Positions 43,227 through 53,658 are shown, counted from the first letter of the stretch. The stretch is DNA of 64,000 nt from an uncultured Clostridia bacterium (GCA_934454585.1 CAKSFP010000012.1:13662-77661), one strand, 5' to 3'. The notes: generated by a model from the letters alone, not told the origin. Made by a program: numbers and translations.

Positions 43227-46200
43227 ATGAAAAATAAAATTATTGCGATATTGTCAGCTCTTTTTGTCCTTCTTTCAGGAGTTTGTGTAGAAGCTGTGGA
43301 ATATGGCACTGATTTGCTAAACGAAGAATTTGATTCCGGTTTTGGCAGTTGGGCAAAAGAGGGAGATCCAACAATAGAAAATATAAAAGGAACGAATGCA
43401 GTTGTATTGGGTGAAAAGGAAACTGTCACCTATAATCCTAAAGCCAATGAGCTTGGTTGGGAGGATTCATATAGGGCAACATTTCGGTTAAAAACGAAGG
43501 ATTGGTCTGCGCAAGGCAACCCAACAATGCTTTTTCGCATGAAGTCGCAGGGAGGCTCACAGGTTTATCTTATCTATTACAATTCACAAGGTTTTGGCAT
43601 TCAGAGGCTTAATCCAACCCTCCCGACAAGAGATTTTTTTGCACAGGGATGGTCGGGAAGCATAAATGCGGATGCCTCGCAATGGCATGACATTTCTATT
43701 GATGCAATCAGAAATCTTGACAAATCAATGACACTCAGAATATATTTTGACGGCGAAAAGCAGCTTGAGGTTATAGATACGGATGTTGAGGAAATGCCTA
43801 TAACCGGCGGAGTTATGTTCGGTAACTGGATGGCGGATAATAAGGTTTACTTGGATAGTGTAACAGTACAGCCAATCATAATTAAAAATGATACTTCAAA
43901 TCCAGATGATCCTGCAACTGATACAATTGGTACAAATTATGAAGAAGATGCAACATTGTTAAGACTTTTGGGCATTATGGATAATTATACTGATAAATTG
44001 TTTAAGGGCGATTTTATAATGACTCGCGAAGAATTTGTAAAATGTGTTGTATCTATGTTGGGTTATGACGAAATGGCAAAGGCCTCAAATGGCAAATGTA
44101 GTTTTACGGATGTTACCGAAACGATGGCGGGGTATGTATCCACTGCGGAACATCTGGGTATTATCAGTGGTGTAGGAAACGATAAATTTGAGCCGGAACG
44201 GGCATTAACATTTGATGAAGCTGTGAAAATTCTTGTTTGTGCTTTAGGCTATGACATGGGTGACTTGACATATCCTTTGGGTTACAAAATAAAAGCTGGA
44301 GAAATTGGGCTTTTGAAGGGTATCGTGGAGCAAGATACATCAAGAGGGAGCATATCAAGATTAATTGTTAACGCTTTGGATATTCCGATTATAGAATTTA
44401 TTGGTAATAAGTATGGCATAGGCGACACTATTTTAGAACATAGAGGCATATATTCGGGAAAGGGTATTCTTACCGATGACGGAATAACCTCCTATACGGG
44501 AACGAGTGCAGTTTCAAAAGACAGAGTATGTATTGACCATGTAAATTATAAAAGTGGTATTACATCAGCAAATAAATACTTTGCTCAGAAAGTATCATAT
44601 TACTACCAAGACAATGATGGTGATTATGAGCTTATATATATTCGTCCCACAGATGATAATGTCATTTATACTGTAGACAGTGATGATTTTGACTCGAAAA
44701 CTACAAAACAGACAGCGGTTTTTTATAAAAATGATAAAAAGAAACAGATAAAAATTTCGCCGGTATGTAATTTCGTCTATAATGGAAAAGTATATCCAGA
44801 GATAAGCGATGCTGAATTGATACCAAAAGACGGAAAAATTACAATGATTGATAATAATAACGATAATTCTATTGATGCATTTTTTATATCTGATTATATA
44901 ACCGTTGTTGTTCAAAATATATCAGAGAATACAAAAACTGTATACAATATGATTAGCGAAACTCAAAATCTCATACTTGATGAAAAAGAAAAGACAATAG
45001 ATATGTATAAAGGTGATGAGAAAATTCAATTTTCTCAGATTAAAACCGGAGATGTTATAAAAGCTGCTATATCAAGGGATAAAGAATATATCAAGTTAAT
45101 GATATCGTCAAATAAGGTTTCCGGCATAATTAAACAAATTGATGAAAAAGGCGTTGTTATAGACGGGAAGGAATATCAGTTCGGTAAAAATCTTGCGAAT
45201 ACTGATTTTAGTACGGGTTCAGCATATCTCCTTAGGCTTGATCATGAGGGGAGAATCGCTTATGCGGAATATAACATGAGCCAAAATAATGCATATGGAT
45301 ACATGACAAAAAGCTACTATGATGATAGGGCGGAAAAGGGTTATATAAAAGTATATACGGCAGCTGGGGAATGGCAGAAGTTTGAACTTGCAAATAAGGT
45401 ACGGTTCAATGATACTTCCAAAAAAACAGAAGCGCTTTATAATGAAAATGTATTGACTCCTCAATTGATTGTATATACGCTTAATTCTCAGGGACTTGTT
45501 ACTAAAATTAAAACGGGAGTAAGTGGTGCCAAAGGAGAAGCAATGAATTTTGCAGAATTAAGCGGAAAATACATATATGCGAATCGTTCGTTTAACTCCA
45601 CATATTTTCTTACGGATGCGCTGATTTTTGCGATTCCCGCCAACCTTGATGACATAGAGCTTTATCGCGTAACGAATTGCGACTACCTTAGGGATGGGCA
45701 GGACTATAATGCAAAGGTTTACAATATAGAAGAGAATTGTCCGGAAGTAGCGGTTGTTGAAGAAATTGATACATACGATACCGAACCTTTTGTATCATCT
45801 TCGGTTTTATTGATAGATAAGGTATCAGCAGCCTTGAATTATAATGACGTGGCGGTAACAAAGCTTAAAGGATTTTGCGGGAATCAAGAGGTTGAGTATT
45901 TTTTTGATGAGAGTGTGGATGCTTCTGAACTTGAAGCAGGTGACATTATTCAATTTACATTAAATGCGGATAATGAAATTATTAACAAAAAATTGTTGGT
46001 GGATGCAAGTAATTTAACTTATAAAGATGAGGGAGGCTTCTATTCTAATACAAGAAAGGTTGTTGGCAAGGTGTGCAGAGCTTATCCGAGCGCAAAACGG
46101 TTTGCTTTAAATCTTGATGGAAGTACAGAGGTTAAGGAGGATTCGGTATGGGGCGAGTGCTCGCGTATCGCTTCAAATATATATGTTTATGACAGAGCCA

Positions 46201-46313
46201 TGAGGAATGGAGGAGCGTCGCTCGGAACAGTTAATGATATTGAAGCAGGGTGTGATATATTCCTGAGAATGGATAGAGAATGGATATATGATATTGTAGT
46301 TTATAGGAATTAG
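43227..46313 (+). CDS. Secreted protein with LamG, SLH and beta-rich regions
   Basis: Starts at ATG 43227, one base after the previous stop. Signal peptide (1 to about 22), LamG-like domain (about 25 to 220), SLH-like repeats (about 240 to 400) and a 600-residue beta-rich region with LEAGDIIQFTLNADNEI, parallel to LKPGDIFRFTVSKNSSL in the 843-aa protein. It is thus the counterpart of that protein, with a LamG domain added in front of the SLH block. Function is probably surface attachment and glycan contact; no enzyme motif was found. Confidence 0.72.
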   Translation: MKNKIIAILSALFVLLSGVCVEAVEYGTDLLNEEFDSGFGSWAKEGDPTIENIKGTNAVVLGEKETVTYNPKANELGWEDSYRATFRLKTKDWSAQGNPTMLFRMKSQGGSQVYLIYYNSQGFGIQRLNPTLPTRDFFAQGWSGSINADASQWHDISIDAIRNLDKSMTLRIYFDGEKQLEVIDTDVEEMPITGGVMFGNWMADNKVYLDSVTVQPIIIKNDTSNPDDPATDTIGTNYEEDATLLRLLGIMDNYTDKLFKGDFIMTREEFVKCVVSMLGYDEMAKASNGKCSFTDVTETMAGYVSTAEHLGIISGVGNDKFEPERALTFDEAVKILVCALGYDMGDLTYPLGYKIKAGEIGLLKGIVEQDTSRGSISRLIVNALDIPIIEFIGNKYGIGDTILEHRGIYSGKGILTDDGITSYTGTSAVSKDRVCIDHVNYKSGITSANKYFAQKVSYYYQDNDGDYELIYIRPTDDNVIYTVDSDDFDSKTTKQTAVFYKNDKKKQIKISPVCNFVYNGKVYPEISDAELIPKDGKITMIDNNNDNSIDAFFISDYITVVVQNISENTKTVYNMISETQNLILDEKEKTIDMYKGDEKIQFSQIKTGDVIKAAISRDKEYIKLMISSNKVSGIIKQIDEKGVVIDGKEYQFGKNLANTDFSTGSAYLLRLDHEGRIAYAEYNMSQNNAYGYMTKSYYDDRAEKGYIKVYTAAGEWQKFELANKVRFNDTSKKTEALYNENVLTPQLIVYTLNSQGLVTKIKTGVSGAKGEAMNFAELSGKYIYANRSFNSTYFLTDALIFAIPANLDDIELYRVTNCDYLRDGQDYNAKVYNIEENCPEVAVVEEIDTYDTEPFVSSSVLLIDKVSAALNYNDVAVTKLKGFCGNQEVEYFFDESVDASELEAGDIIQFTLNADNEIINKKLLVDASNLTYKDEGGFYSNTRKVVGKVCRAYPSAKRFALNLDGSTEVKEDSVWGECSRIASNIYVYDRAMRNGGASLGTVNDIEAGCDIFLRMDREWIYDIVVYRN

Positions 46314-46317
46314 TGGA

Positions 46318-46351
46318 TTTTGCGCGATGATATAAATATTATCGCGCAAAA
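46318..46351 (+). terminator. Hairpin after the SLH gene block
   Basis: TTTTGCGCGAT (46318 to 46328) pairs with ATCGCGCAAAA (46341 to 46351). An A/T-rich tail follows but the U run is poor, so it may be a weak terminator or a transcript-end hairpin dividing surface genes from enzyme genes. Confidence 0.5.
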
Positions 46352-46387
46352 TTAATATACAATATCAAAAATGGAGGATAATAAAAA

Positions 46388-47956
46388 ATGATAACACCAG
46401 AGTGGCTTGAAAAGGCTGTATTTTATAATGTGTACCCTCAGTCATTTTATGATTCCAACAGTGACGGAATAGGTGATTTAAACGGAATAACTGAGAAACT
46501 TAATTACATCAAAGATATGGGATTTACAGCTATATGGCTTAATCCATTTTATGAATCTTCTTATCGAGATGGAGGATATGATGTAACGGATTTTTATAAG
46601 GTAGGAAAACGATATGGAACAAATACTGATTTTGAACGGCTTTGTGCCACCGCTCACCAAAAAGGCATAAAGGTATGTGTTGATCTTGTTGCGGGACATA
46701 CGTCATTGGAATGCAAATGGTTTCAAAAATCTTGCTGCGCCGAGAAAAACGAATACACGAACCGATATGTTTGGACTGATAATTGGCTGAATATTTATAA
46801 TGGAGAATGTATAGGCGGGTATGCTCAGCGTAATGGTGCGTATATGAAGAATTTTTTCTATTGTCAGCCAGCGCTGAATTACGGATTTGCAAATATTGAT
46901 GAACCGTCATGGCAGCTACCGCCGGATCATCCAGACTGCCGCAGGACAAAACAGGAGCTTATCAATATTATGGAATACTGGATAATGCTTGGAGCGGATG
47001 GTTTTCGTGTGGATTTGGCATCATCTTTGATAAAGAATGATTATGACGGCAGCGTCATAATCAAATTCTGGCAGGAAATACGTACGATTTTTGATGAGAA
47101 ATATCCTGAATGTGTCCTTATTTCTGAATGGTCACATCCGAGCCGAGCTATCGCGGCAGGATTTCATATTGATTTTCTTATTCACGCAGTCTTTCCCGCA
47201 TATACCAGTCTTTTTAGAGCGGAGGATGAGAGAAATATCCCAAGAATATTCTTTGGTGACAGCTTTTTTGATACCAGAGGGAATGGCAATATAGAAACAT
47301 TTCTGAATGATTATCTTGACGAATATGAAAAAACAAAAGACAACGGTTTTATTTCTATTCCTACAGGTAATCATGATCTTACAAGAATAAGTTATGGAAG
47401 AACAAATAAAGAGCTTGAGGCTATCTTTGCATTTATTATGACCATGCCGGGAATACCCTTTGTGTATTATGGCGATGAAATAGGAATGGAATATATTCCG
47501 AATATGCCGTCTAAGGAAGGTGGTTTTACGCGCACAGGCTCAAGAACACCTATGCAGTGGAAGAAAGGTAAAAATGCTGGATTTTCTGATGGGGAAAAGG
47601 AACTTTTATATCTTCCGGTAAACGAAAACGGCGTCAATGTTGAAGAACAGCTTGGTGATGAAAATTCTTTGCTTAATAAAGTTAAGGAATTAATTGCTTT
47701 GAGAAAAACTACTCAGGCGCTTTCTGCAAGTGGTGGTATTGAGTTTTTGAACAGAAAAGACGGCGGCTATCCCCTTGTATATAAAAGAAGCAGTAATGAT
47801 GAGGAATATTTAATATGTATAAATCCTTCAAATGAAGATAAAAAATTTGAAATGAAATTATGTGCGGATGTAATTATGCAAAACGGAAACATTAAACTTT
47901 CCGAAGAGGGAATTGTGCTTGGTGCGGTGAGCTATGCAATATTGAAGTTAAAATAA
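46388..47956 (+). CDS. GH13-family alpha-glucosidase-like enzyme
   Basis: The 522-aa cytoplasmic protein shows the GH13 conserved regions in order: DLVAGHTS, GFRVDLA (nucleophile Asp), LISEWSHP (acid/base Glu) and GNHDLTR (transition-state Asp). The N-terminal AVFYNVYPQSFYDSNSDGIGDLNG is typical of oligo-glucosidases. It should cleave alpha-glucosidic linkages of imported oligosaccharide; the exact subfamily and bond are not determined. Its RBS is GGAGG before ATG 46388. Confidence 0.88.
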   Translation: MITPEWLEKAVFYNVYPQSFYDSNSDGIGDLNGITEKLNYIKDMGFTAIWLNPFYESSYRDGGYDVTDFYKVGKRYGTNTDFERLCATAHQKGIKVCVDLVAGHTSLECKWFQKSCCAEKNEYTNRYVWTDNWLNIYNGECIGGYAQRNGAYMKNFFYCQPALNYGFANIDEPSWQLPPDHPDCRRTKQELINIMEYWIMLGADGFRVDLASSLIKNDYDGSVIIKFWQEIRTIFDEKYPECVLISEWSHPSRAIAAGFHIDFLIHAVFPAYTSLFRAEDERNIPRIFFGDSFFDTRGNGNIETFLNDYLDEYEKTKDNGFISIPTGNHDLTRISYGRTNKELEAIFAFIMTMPGIPFVYYGDEIGMEYIPNMPSKEGGFTRTGSRTPMQWKKGKNAGFSDGEKELLYLPVNENGVNVEEQLGDENSLLNKVKELIALRKTTQALSASGGIEFLNRKDGGYPLVYKRSSNDEEYLICINPSNEDKKFEMKLCADVIMQNGNIKLSEEGIVLGAVSYAILKLK

Positions 47957-48129
47957 GATTGTGTATGATATATTTCTTTAATTGAAGAAAGATTAAAGAT
48001 TTATGACGAAAAATTTTATTTTAATAAAACAGAATAAATGATATAATTGAATTGTAAGAAATTATTTAAGAATAATCGACTATAAAAAGCAATGCTTAGA
48101 TGCCTTGTGATAAGGAAGGGCGAAATGAT

Positions 48130-49014
48130 ATGAAAAGTAAGAAGCTAAAAAATAACAGAAAATATTATAATTTATTATACATACTTCCGTTATTTGTTTT
48201 TATGATGGCGTTTATGCTGATGCCGTTTGTTACAGGTATTGTGAAATCATTGTATAAATATGATGCAATATCAATAAATGAGTTTATAGGTTTACGAAAC
48301 TATATTGATTTGTTTACAAAAGACGGTAAGTTTATCATAGCATTGAAGAATATGGTATTTTTACTTTTTGCTATGGTATTTTGTTTTAGCTTTTCGGTAA
48401 TAGCGGCAAAATTGACTTTGATGGTGAAAAGCAAAAAGAAACAATATTTATTCCGTGTGCTGTTATTCTTGCCTATGGCTATACCAAGCGTGGTAACTAT
48501 GATGATGTGGAAGTTTTTATACTATCCTGAAATCGGAGCTTTTGCTCATATATTCAAATGGTTTGGCGCAACATTTCCCAATGTTTTGGGAACAGAAAAA
48601 TTTGTACTGTGGGCAATTGTGCTTATAGGATTTCCATGGATTTCAGGATTTAATTATATCATAGTAACTTCTGCACTTCAGGGAGTAGATGCGGGGCTTA
48701 TCGAAGGAGCGAAGATTGACGGGGCTGGTTTTCTCAAGATATTTTTTCGAATTGAATTACCGCTTATCGCACCGCAATTAAAGACACTTGTAACTTTGGC
48801 TCTTATCGGTCAGATACAGGAATATGAAAGATTTTTAATCTTAACAAACGGAGGTCCGAATAACGCATCGCTTGTACCGGGGCTACATATGTACAAGATG
48901 GCATTTTCATCGGGAAACAGCCAATATGGATATGCTTGTGCAATATCAGTTGTTTTATTTATAATTACACTTGTGCTTAGTATTATTGTTATGAGAAGAA
49001 AGAAGGAAAGTTAA
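48130..49014 (+). CDS. ABC sugar importer permease, MalF-like
   Basis: The start is set at ATG 48130, just after AAGGAAGGG; an upstream ATG at 48100 lacks an RBS. The 294-aa protein has six predicted membrane spans and an EAA loop (LIEGAKIDGAGFLKIFFRIELP). A TATAAT at 48042 to 48047 may be part of its promoter. Its partner permease is separated from it by a GH78 gene, which is unusual. Its stop overlaps the next start (TAATG). Confidence 0.88.
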   Translation: MKSKKLKNNRKYYNLLYILPLFVFMMAFMLMPFVTGIVKSLYKYDAISINEFIGLRNYIDLFTKDGKFIIALKNMVFLLFAMVFCFSFSVIAAKLTLMVKSKKKQYLFRVLLFLPMAIPSVVTMMMWKFLYYPEIGAFAHIFKWFGATFPNVLGTEKFVLWAIVLIGFPWISGFNYIIVTSALQGVDAGLIEGAKIDGAGFLKIFFRIELPLIAPQLKTLVTLALIGQIQEYERFLILTNGGPNNASLVPGLHMYKMAFSSGNSQYGYACAISVVLFIITLVLSIIVMRRKKES

Positions 49015-51332
49015 TGATATTGTCGGATAAATTTGTATGTGAGGATAGAGAGCGTTCGACATATTTCAAGCATGTTGCAGCGCCGATATTTAGAAAGAGC
49101 TTTACAGTATTCAACGATATAAAATATGCGCAGATAAGTATATGCGGCATCGGGTTTTATGAGTTGTTCGTAAATGGCAAGAAAATAACCAAAGGGTATC
49201 TTGCACCGTACATATCCAATCCCGATCATATAGTATATTATGATGTATATGATATAATGCCGCATTTACATAATGGTGAAAATGTAATTGGAATCATTCT
49301 TGGCGACGGCTTTGGAAACAGTAAAACTTGTGTATGGGATTTTTATAAGAATGTCTTTAATGCTTCGCCTAAGTTGGCATGTCGAGTAGAAATTGAAGGT
49401 GCGGATAAAACGGAATGTTATGACGCAGAGGATTTTAGATGTAAAAAAGGTGCAGTTATATTTAATGATTTGCGTTCGGGAGTATTTTATGACAATCGGC
49501 TTAAAGAAACGGGCTGGACAGAAGCGGGCTTTATTGAGGATGATAAATGGCACAGTCCCATATTGGCAGACAGACCGAGGGGGGAAGCGAGGGTATGCGA
49601 GGCGGAGCCAATAAGAGTAATAAAAGAAATAAAGCCTGTACGGATTTATAAGGGAGAGCTTGCTAATTATGTTCCGCGTGAGGATGTATGTAGATGGCTT
49701 GACGGAAAAGAAACAGAGGAAAAAGCTCCCCAAAGAACGGGCGGATATGTATACGATTTCGGAGAAAATAATGCGGGCATATTCAGATTAAAAATTAAGG
49801 GCAGCGCAGGTCAGAAAATAGATATACAGTGCGGTGAATATCTTAGTGATGAAAAAGTGGATTACAGCAATTTTAATTTTTTTCCTGACGGATATGTGCA
49901 GCGGGATATTTATATATGCAGCGGTGAGAAGGAAGAAATTTTTGAGCCGATGTTTACATATCACGGATTTCGTTATATTTATATTTCAGGTATAACACAG
50001 GAACAGGCGAAAGATGATTTGCTTACATATCTTGTTATGAGTTCGGATTTGGAGCCAATCGGGAATTTTGAATGTTCGGATGATATTGCAAACAAAATTT
50101 TCGAAATTTCAAGACGAAGCGATGAATCAAATTTTTATTATTTCCCGACCGATTGTCCGCATCGAGAGAAGAACGGATGGACGGGTGATGCGTCAGTTTC
50201 GGCAGAACATATGATTATGACGCGAAATGCGGAAAAAAGCTGGATGACATGGTTGGATAATATAAGAATGGCACAGGCCACTGATGGCAGCTTGCCCGGA
50301 ATTGTGCCGACAGACAAGTGGGGCTATGAATGGGGAAACGGTCCGGCATGGGACAGCATATTGTTTAATTTGCCGTATGTGTTATATAAATATCGCGGTA
50401 ATATTGAGGTTATAAAGGAAAATGCTCATGCAATGATGTCTTATTTGGAGTATATATGCCGTCAAAGAGATAGTGAAGGTATTGTTGCAATAGGGCTTGG
50501 CGACCATATACCTGTCGGAAGGGCCTCGAATGATTACATTGTACCGCTTGGATTTACAGACAGCGTGATTACGCTGGATATGTGTCGAAAATGTGAGGAA
50601 ATGTTTAAGGCGGTTGGTTTATGTAATAATGCGGAATTTGCTCAAAAGTTCGGGAATGAACTGTATTCGGCTATAAGGAAAAAATATCTTGATAAGGACA
50701 ATATGACGATTAAGAGCAGATGTCAGTCCGCTCAGGCAATGGGTATCTATTTTGATGTTTTCACCACAGCGGAAAAAGAACATGCTTTTAAACAGTTGAT
50801 GAAAATATTAAATCGTGATAACAATAAACTTACATGTGGTTTTTTGGGTACAAGAGTGATATTCCATGTACTTGCTCGGTTCGGCGAAGCTGAAACTGCG
50901 TATAAAATGATAACTGGAGATGAATTTCCCTCTTACGGATATTATATCAAACAGGGTGCGACAACACTTCCGGAGCATTTCATTCTTACAAATACGAATA
51001 TATCATATAACCATCATTTTTTGGGAGATGTTATACAATGGTTTATGAGGTATCCGGGCGGAATAAATGTACAAAATTCAAAAAGCGTTTTAATAAAGCC
51101 TGTATTTATTGAAAAACTGGATTTTGTAAAAGCAAGTTATAAGCTTCCGGATGGCGATATCAATGTCGAGTGGCACAGAAATGGGAACGAAATCGAACTG
51201 AAAGTACAGCGCCCTGAAGGTGTAAAATGTGAAATTGAGCTTGATGACGGATATTGTTTTGCTGATAACAGATATACTTACAGCGACTGTGTATCAGAAA
51301 AAACGGTCAAAAAAATATGTGATTGGAGGTGA
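49014..51332 (+). CDS. GH78 alpha-L-rhamnosidase (first copy)
   Basis: The 772-aa protein has N-terminal beta domains (FRKSFTV, YELFVNGKKIT) followed by the (alpha/alpha)6 domain with DCPHREKNGWTGD, whose acidic residues have the spacing of the catalytic cluster in characterised GH78 enzymes, and a later GATTLPEHF glutamate. No signal peptide, so it acts on imported sugars, releasing terminal alpha-L-rhamnose. Translationally coupled to the permease before it by the TAATG overlap. Confidence 0.92.
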   Translation: MILSDKFVCEDRERSTYFKHVAAPIFRKSFTVFNDIKYAQISICGIGFYELFVNGKKITKGYLAPYISNPDHIVYYDVYDIMPHLHNGENVIGIILGDGFGNSKTCVWDFYKNVFNASPKLACRVEIEGADKTECYDAEDFRCKKGAVIFNDLRSGVFYDNRLKETGWTEAGFIEDDKWHSPILADRPRGEARVCEAEPIRVIKEIKPVRIYKGELANYVPREDVCRWLDGKETEEKAPQRTGGYVYDFGENNAGIFRLKIKGSAGQKIDIQCGEYLSDEKVDYSNFNFFPDGYVQRDIYICSGEKEEIFEPMFTYHGFRYIYISGITQEQAKDDLLTYLVMSSDLEPIGNFECSDDIANKIFEISRRSDESNFYYFPTDCPHREKNGWTGDASVSAEHMIMTRNAEKSWMTWLDNIRMAQATDGSLPGIVPTDKWGYEWGNGPAWDSILFNLPYVLYKYRGNIEVIKENAHAMMSYLEYICRQRDSEGIVAIGLGDHIPVGRASNDYIVPLGFTDSVITLDMCRKCEEMFKAVGLCNNAEFAQKFGNELYSAIRKKYLDKDNMTIKSRCQSAQAMGIYFDVFTTAEKEHAFKQLMKILNRDNNKLTCGFLGTRVIFHVLARFGEAETAYKMITGDEFPSYGYYIKQGATTLPEHFILTNTNISYNHHFLGDVIQWFMRYPGGINVQNSKSVLIKPVFIEKLDFVKASYKLPDGDINVEWHRNGNEIELKVQRPEGVKCEIELDDGYCFADNRYTYSDCVSEKTVKKICDWR

Positions 51333-51339
51333 GCAAATT

Positions 51340-52173
51340 ATGAGAAGTAAAAAGCTAAAAAGCGAAAAAAGCACGCATATACCGGAAATTATCCTTTTGA
51401 TTTTTGTTATACTTACCATTGCGCCGATATACATAATGATTGTTACATCTTTAAAAGACCAAAATCAAATAGTGACAAATTTCTGGGGATTTGCCACAGC
51501 ACCGCATTGGGAAAATTTTGCTAAAGCATGGAGTGTTATAAGTAAGTATGTTGTTAACTCATTTATTATTACGCCTGCCATATGCATCGGTGTTGTAGCA
51601 ATATCTGTATTTGCCGGATATGCGTTTGCAAAGCTTGAATTGCCGGCAAAGGAGCTGCTGTTTACGATTGTGTTAATGTTTCAGATGATTCCTATTGGCT
51701 TGCTGTTGATACCGATGTATTTGAATATTTTATCAATGCATCTTAACGATACGTATTTGGGTGTAATATTGCCCGGAATAGCAAGCGGTTCAATTATAGC
51801 GACTGTGTTGTCACGCTCGTTTTTTGAGGGGATTCCTGATTCAATATTCGAGGCGGCAAGGATTGACGGAGCGAAGGAAGTCAGTATTGTTCTGAGAATG
51901 GTATTGCCGATATCCCTGCCGATAGTGGGAACAATATTCTTACAGACATTTTTCTCAAAATTTAATGAGTTTATGTGGCCGTTTATTGTACTTAGTTCAG
52001 ACAAAATGCGTACGATTCCGGTCGGACTTAATCAGCTTGCCGGTCAGTATGGGGTAGATTACGGCTTACAGATGGCAGCATATTGTATTGTAAGTATTCC
52101 ATTGATTGTGCTGATTGTGTGTACAATGAAGATATACATAGGCGGAGCAACAATGGGTGCGGTGAAAGAATAA
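51340..52173 (+). CDS. ABC sugar importer permease, MalG-like
   Basis: Starts at ATG 51340, 8 bases after GGAGGTGA; a longer reading would run into the GH78 gene. The 277-aa protein has six membrane spans, the EAA loop IFEAARIDGAKEVSIVLRMVLP and the usual C-terminal YIGGATMGAVKE. It forms the channel with the MalF-like subunit and is followed by the cognate binding protein. Confidence 0.9.
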   Translation: MRSKKLKSEKSTHIPEIILLIFVILTIAPIYIMIVTSLKDQNQIVTNFWGFATAPHWENFAKAWSVISKYVVNSFIITPAICIGVVAISVFAGYAFAKLELPAKELLFTIVLMFQMIPIGLLLIPMYLNILSMHLNDTYLGVILPGIASGSIIATVLSRSFFEGIPDSIFEAARIDGAKEVSIVLRMVLPISLPIVGTIFLQTFFSKFNEFMWPFIVLSSDKMRTIPVGLNQLAGQYGVDYGLQMAAYCIVSIPLIVLIVCTMKIYIGGATMGAVKE

Positions 52174-52200
52174 AAATATTATAAAAAGGAGAAATCAAAA

Positions 52201-53658
52201 ATGTTAAAAAAAGTAACAGCGATGTTAATGGCGGCAGCTATGGCAGTAACGGCTTTGACAGGCTGCGGCATCAATGGCGGAGGCGAGCAGAATTCAGATA
52301 AAGTGAAAATAAGCTTTTCGTTTTGGGAGCCGAGCACAGGCACAGAGATGGAAGATGCAATAGCAAAGATTGTTGAAAATTATAAATCTGTACGACCTGA
52401 TGTAGAGGTTGAGTTAATTTCTCAGCCTGTAAGCGGATATCAGGAATGGATAAAGACGAGATTTGCGTCAAATCAAGCGCCTACGATTGAAAGCAATCAC
52501 GCAACAATCATAGGTGAGCAATATAAGCAGGGACTGACGGTTGACCTTAAAGAAGCACTGGAGAGCGAGAGCCCATATGATAAAAAGATGTGGAAGGATT
52601 GTTTCGTTGATGGAAAGCTTGAACAGGCAACCGATTATACGCAGCCGTGGCATGTTGCTTTGCCGTTGTTTGATTTGGGCGTAGCGTATTATTACAATAT
52701 GGACTTATATGAAAAGCTTAATTTAAAGGTGCCTGAAACATGGAATGAATTTATTCAAAATTGTGAGACTATAGAGAAAGACGGAACGAATCCTATTGCA
52801 TTTATGGCTCAGAAGAAGGATGCGGTTGTATGGTTTATGTGGTATCTGAATACAGGACTGCTGGGTGATGCATTTTTGTCGGATAGCAATATCAATGTAA
52901 ACGGTGATTGTGCTATTTCAAATAACGAAATTGCGGCGGCAATCTCAAACGGAAAGATTGATTTGACGAGCGGTAAATACAAGGAATTACAGGAGCGTTT
53001 TTGGGATGAAGTTAAGAATTATGCTAAATACAGCAAGAACGCAACAGGTTTTGACGAGGCTGCCGCAAAATCTCAATTACTTACAGGTAAAGCAGCTCAT
53101 CTTATGTCGGGAAGTTGGGATCTTCAAACCTTTATGAAAAATGAAGAAAATGTGCGTATAGGTGCATTTAAGCTTCCGGCATTCACAACGGATAATAGTG
53201 AATATGTATGCGGAAACCCCGTTATCGGGGGCGTTCAGTCGCTTACAATTACCAAATCGGCAGAAAAAGACACTGCTGTAAAAGAAGCTGCTATTGATTT
53301 TCTACAGTTTATGTTCTCAAAGGAACAGTATAAAATTTTTGTTGATAGCACCAAACAGATTCCTACTGTAAAAGATCTTGATATAGATCCTATATTTGAA
53401 GCGTTTCAAGGCGGTAGTGTTCCTGTAGATAATATTTTGTGCCTTGATTCGGATAAAATGGCGCAGACACCGACAGATGCAGTTATGCAGCTGCTCTCAG
53501 GAGATGACTTTGATTATGCCGATATGGAAAAGAAGCTGAATGAAAACTATAAAATGTGGCTTGAGGAATATGAGTCTGACGGAAAGTTCACTAAAGAAAA
53601 TAATTACGGACTTGATCAATTGGATATGCGCGGAGGAAAGTATGAAAAGACTCGGTAA
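52201..53658 (+). CDS. Extracellular sugar-binding lipoprotein (family 1, YesO-like)
   Basis: Lipobox LTGC (Cys22) and a 460-residue mature part with the family-1 binding fold (IPTVKD near the C-terminus, NPVIGGVQSLTI in the middle). RBS AAAAAGGAG precedes ATG 52201. It serves the MalF/MalG-like permeases encoded just upstream. The neighbouring YesM/YesN-like system and rhamnosidases suggest rhamnose-containing oligosaccharides as ligand, by analogy with YesO; this is inference. Confidence 0.88.
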   Translation: MLKKVTAMLMAAAMAVTALTGCGINGGGEQNSDKVKISFSFWEPSTGTEMEDAIAKIVENYKSVRPDVEVELISQPVSGYQEWIKTRFASNQAPTIESNHATIIGEQYKQGLTVDLKEALESESPYDKKMWKDCFVDGKLEQATDYTQPWHVALPLFDLGVAYYYNMDLYEKLNLKVPETWNEFIQNCETIEKDGTNPIAFMAQKKDAVVWFMWYLNTGLLGDAFLSDSNINVNGDCAISNNEIAAAISNGKIDLTSGKYKELQERFWDEVKNYAKYSKNATGFDEAAAKSQLLTGKAAHLMSGSWDLQTFMKNEENVRIGAFKLPAFTTDNSEYVCGNPVIGGVQSLTITKSAEKDTAVKEAAIDFLQFMFSKEQYKIFVDSTKQIPTVKDLDIDPIFEAFQGGSVPVDNILCLDSDKMAQTPTDAVMQLLSGDDFDYADMEKKLNENYKMWLEEYESDGKFTKENNYGLDQLDMRGGKYEKTR

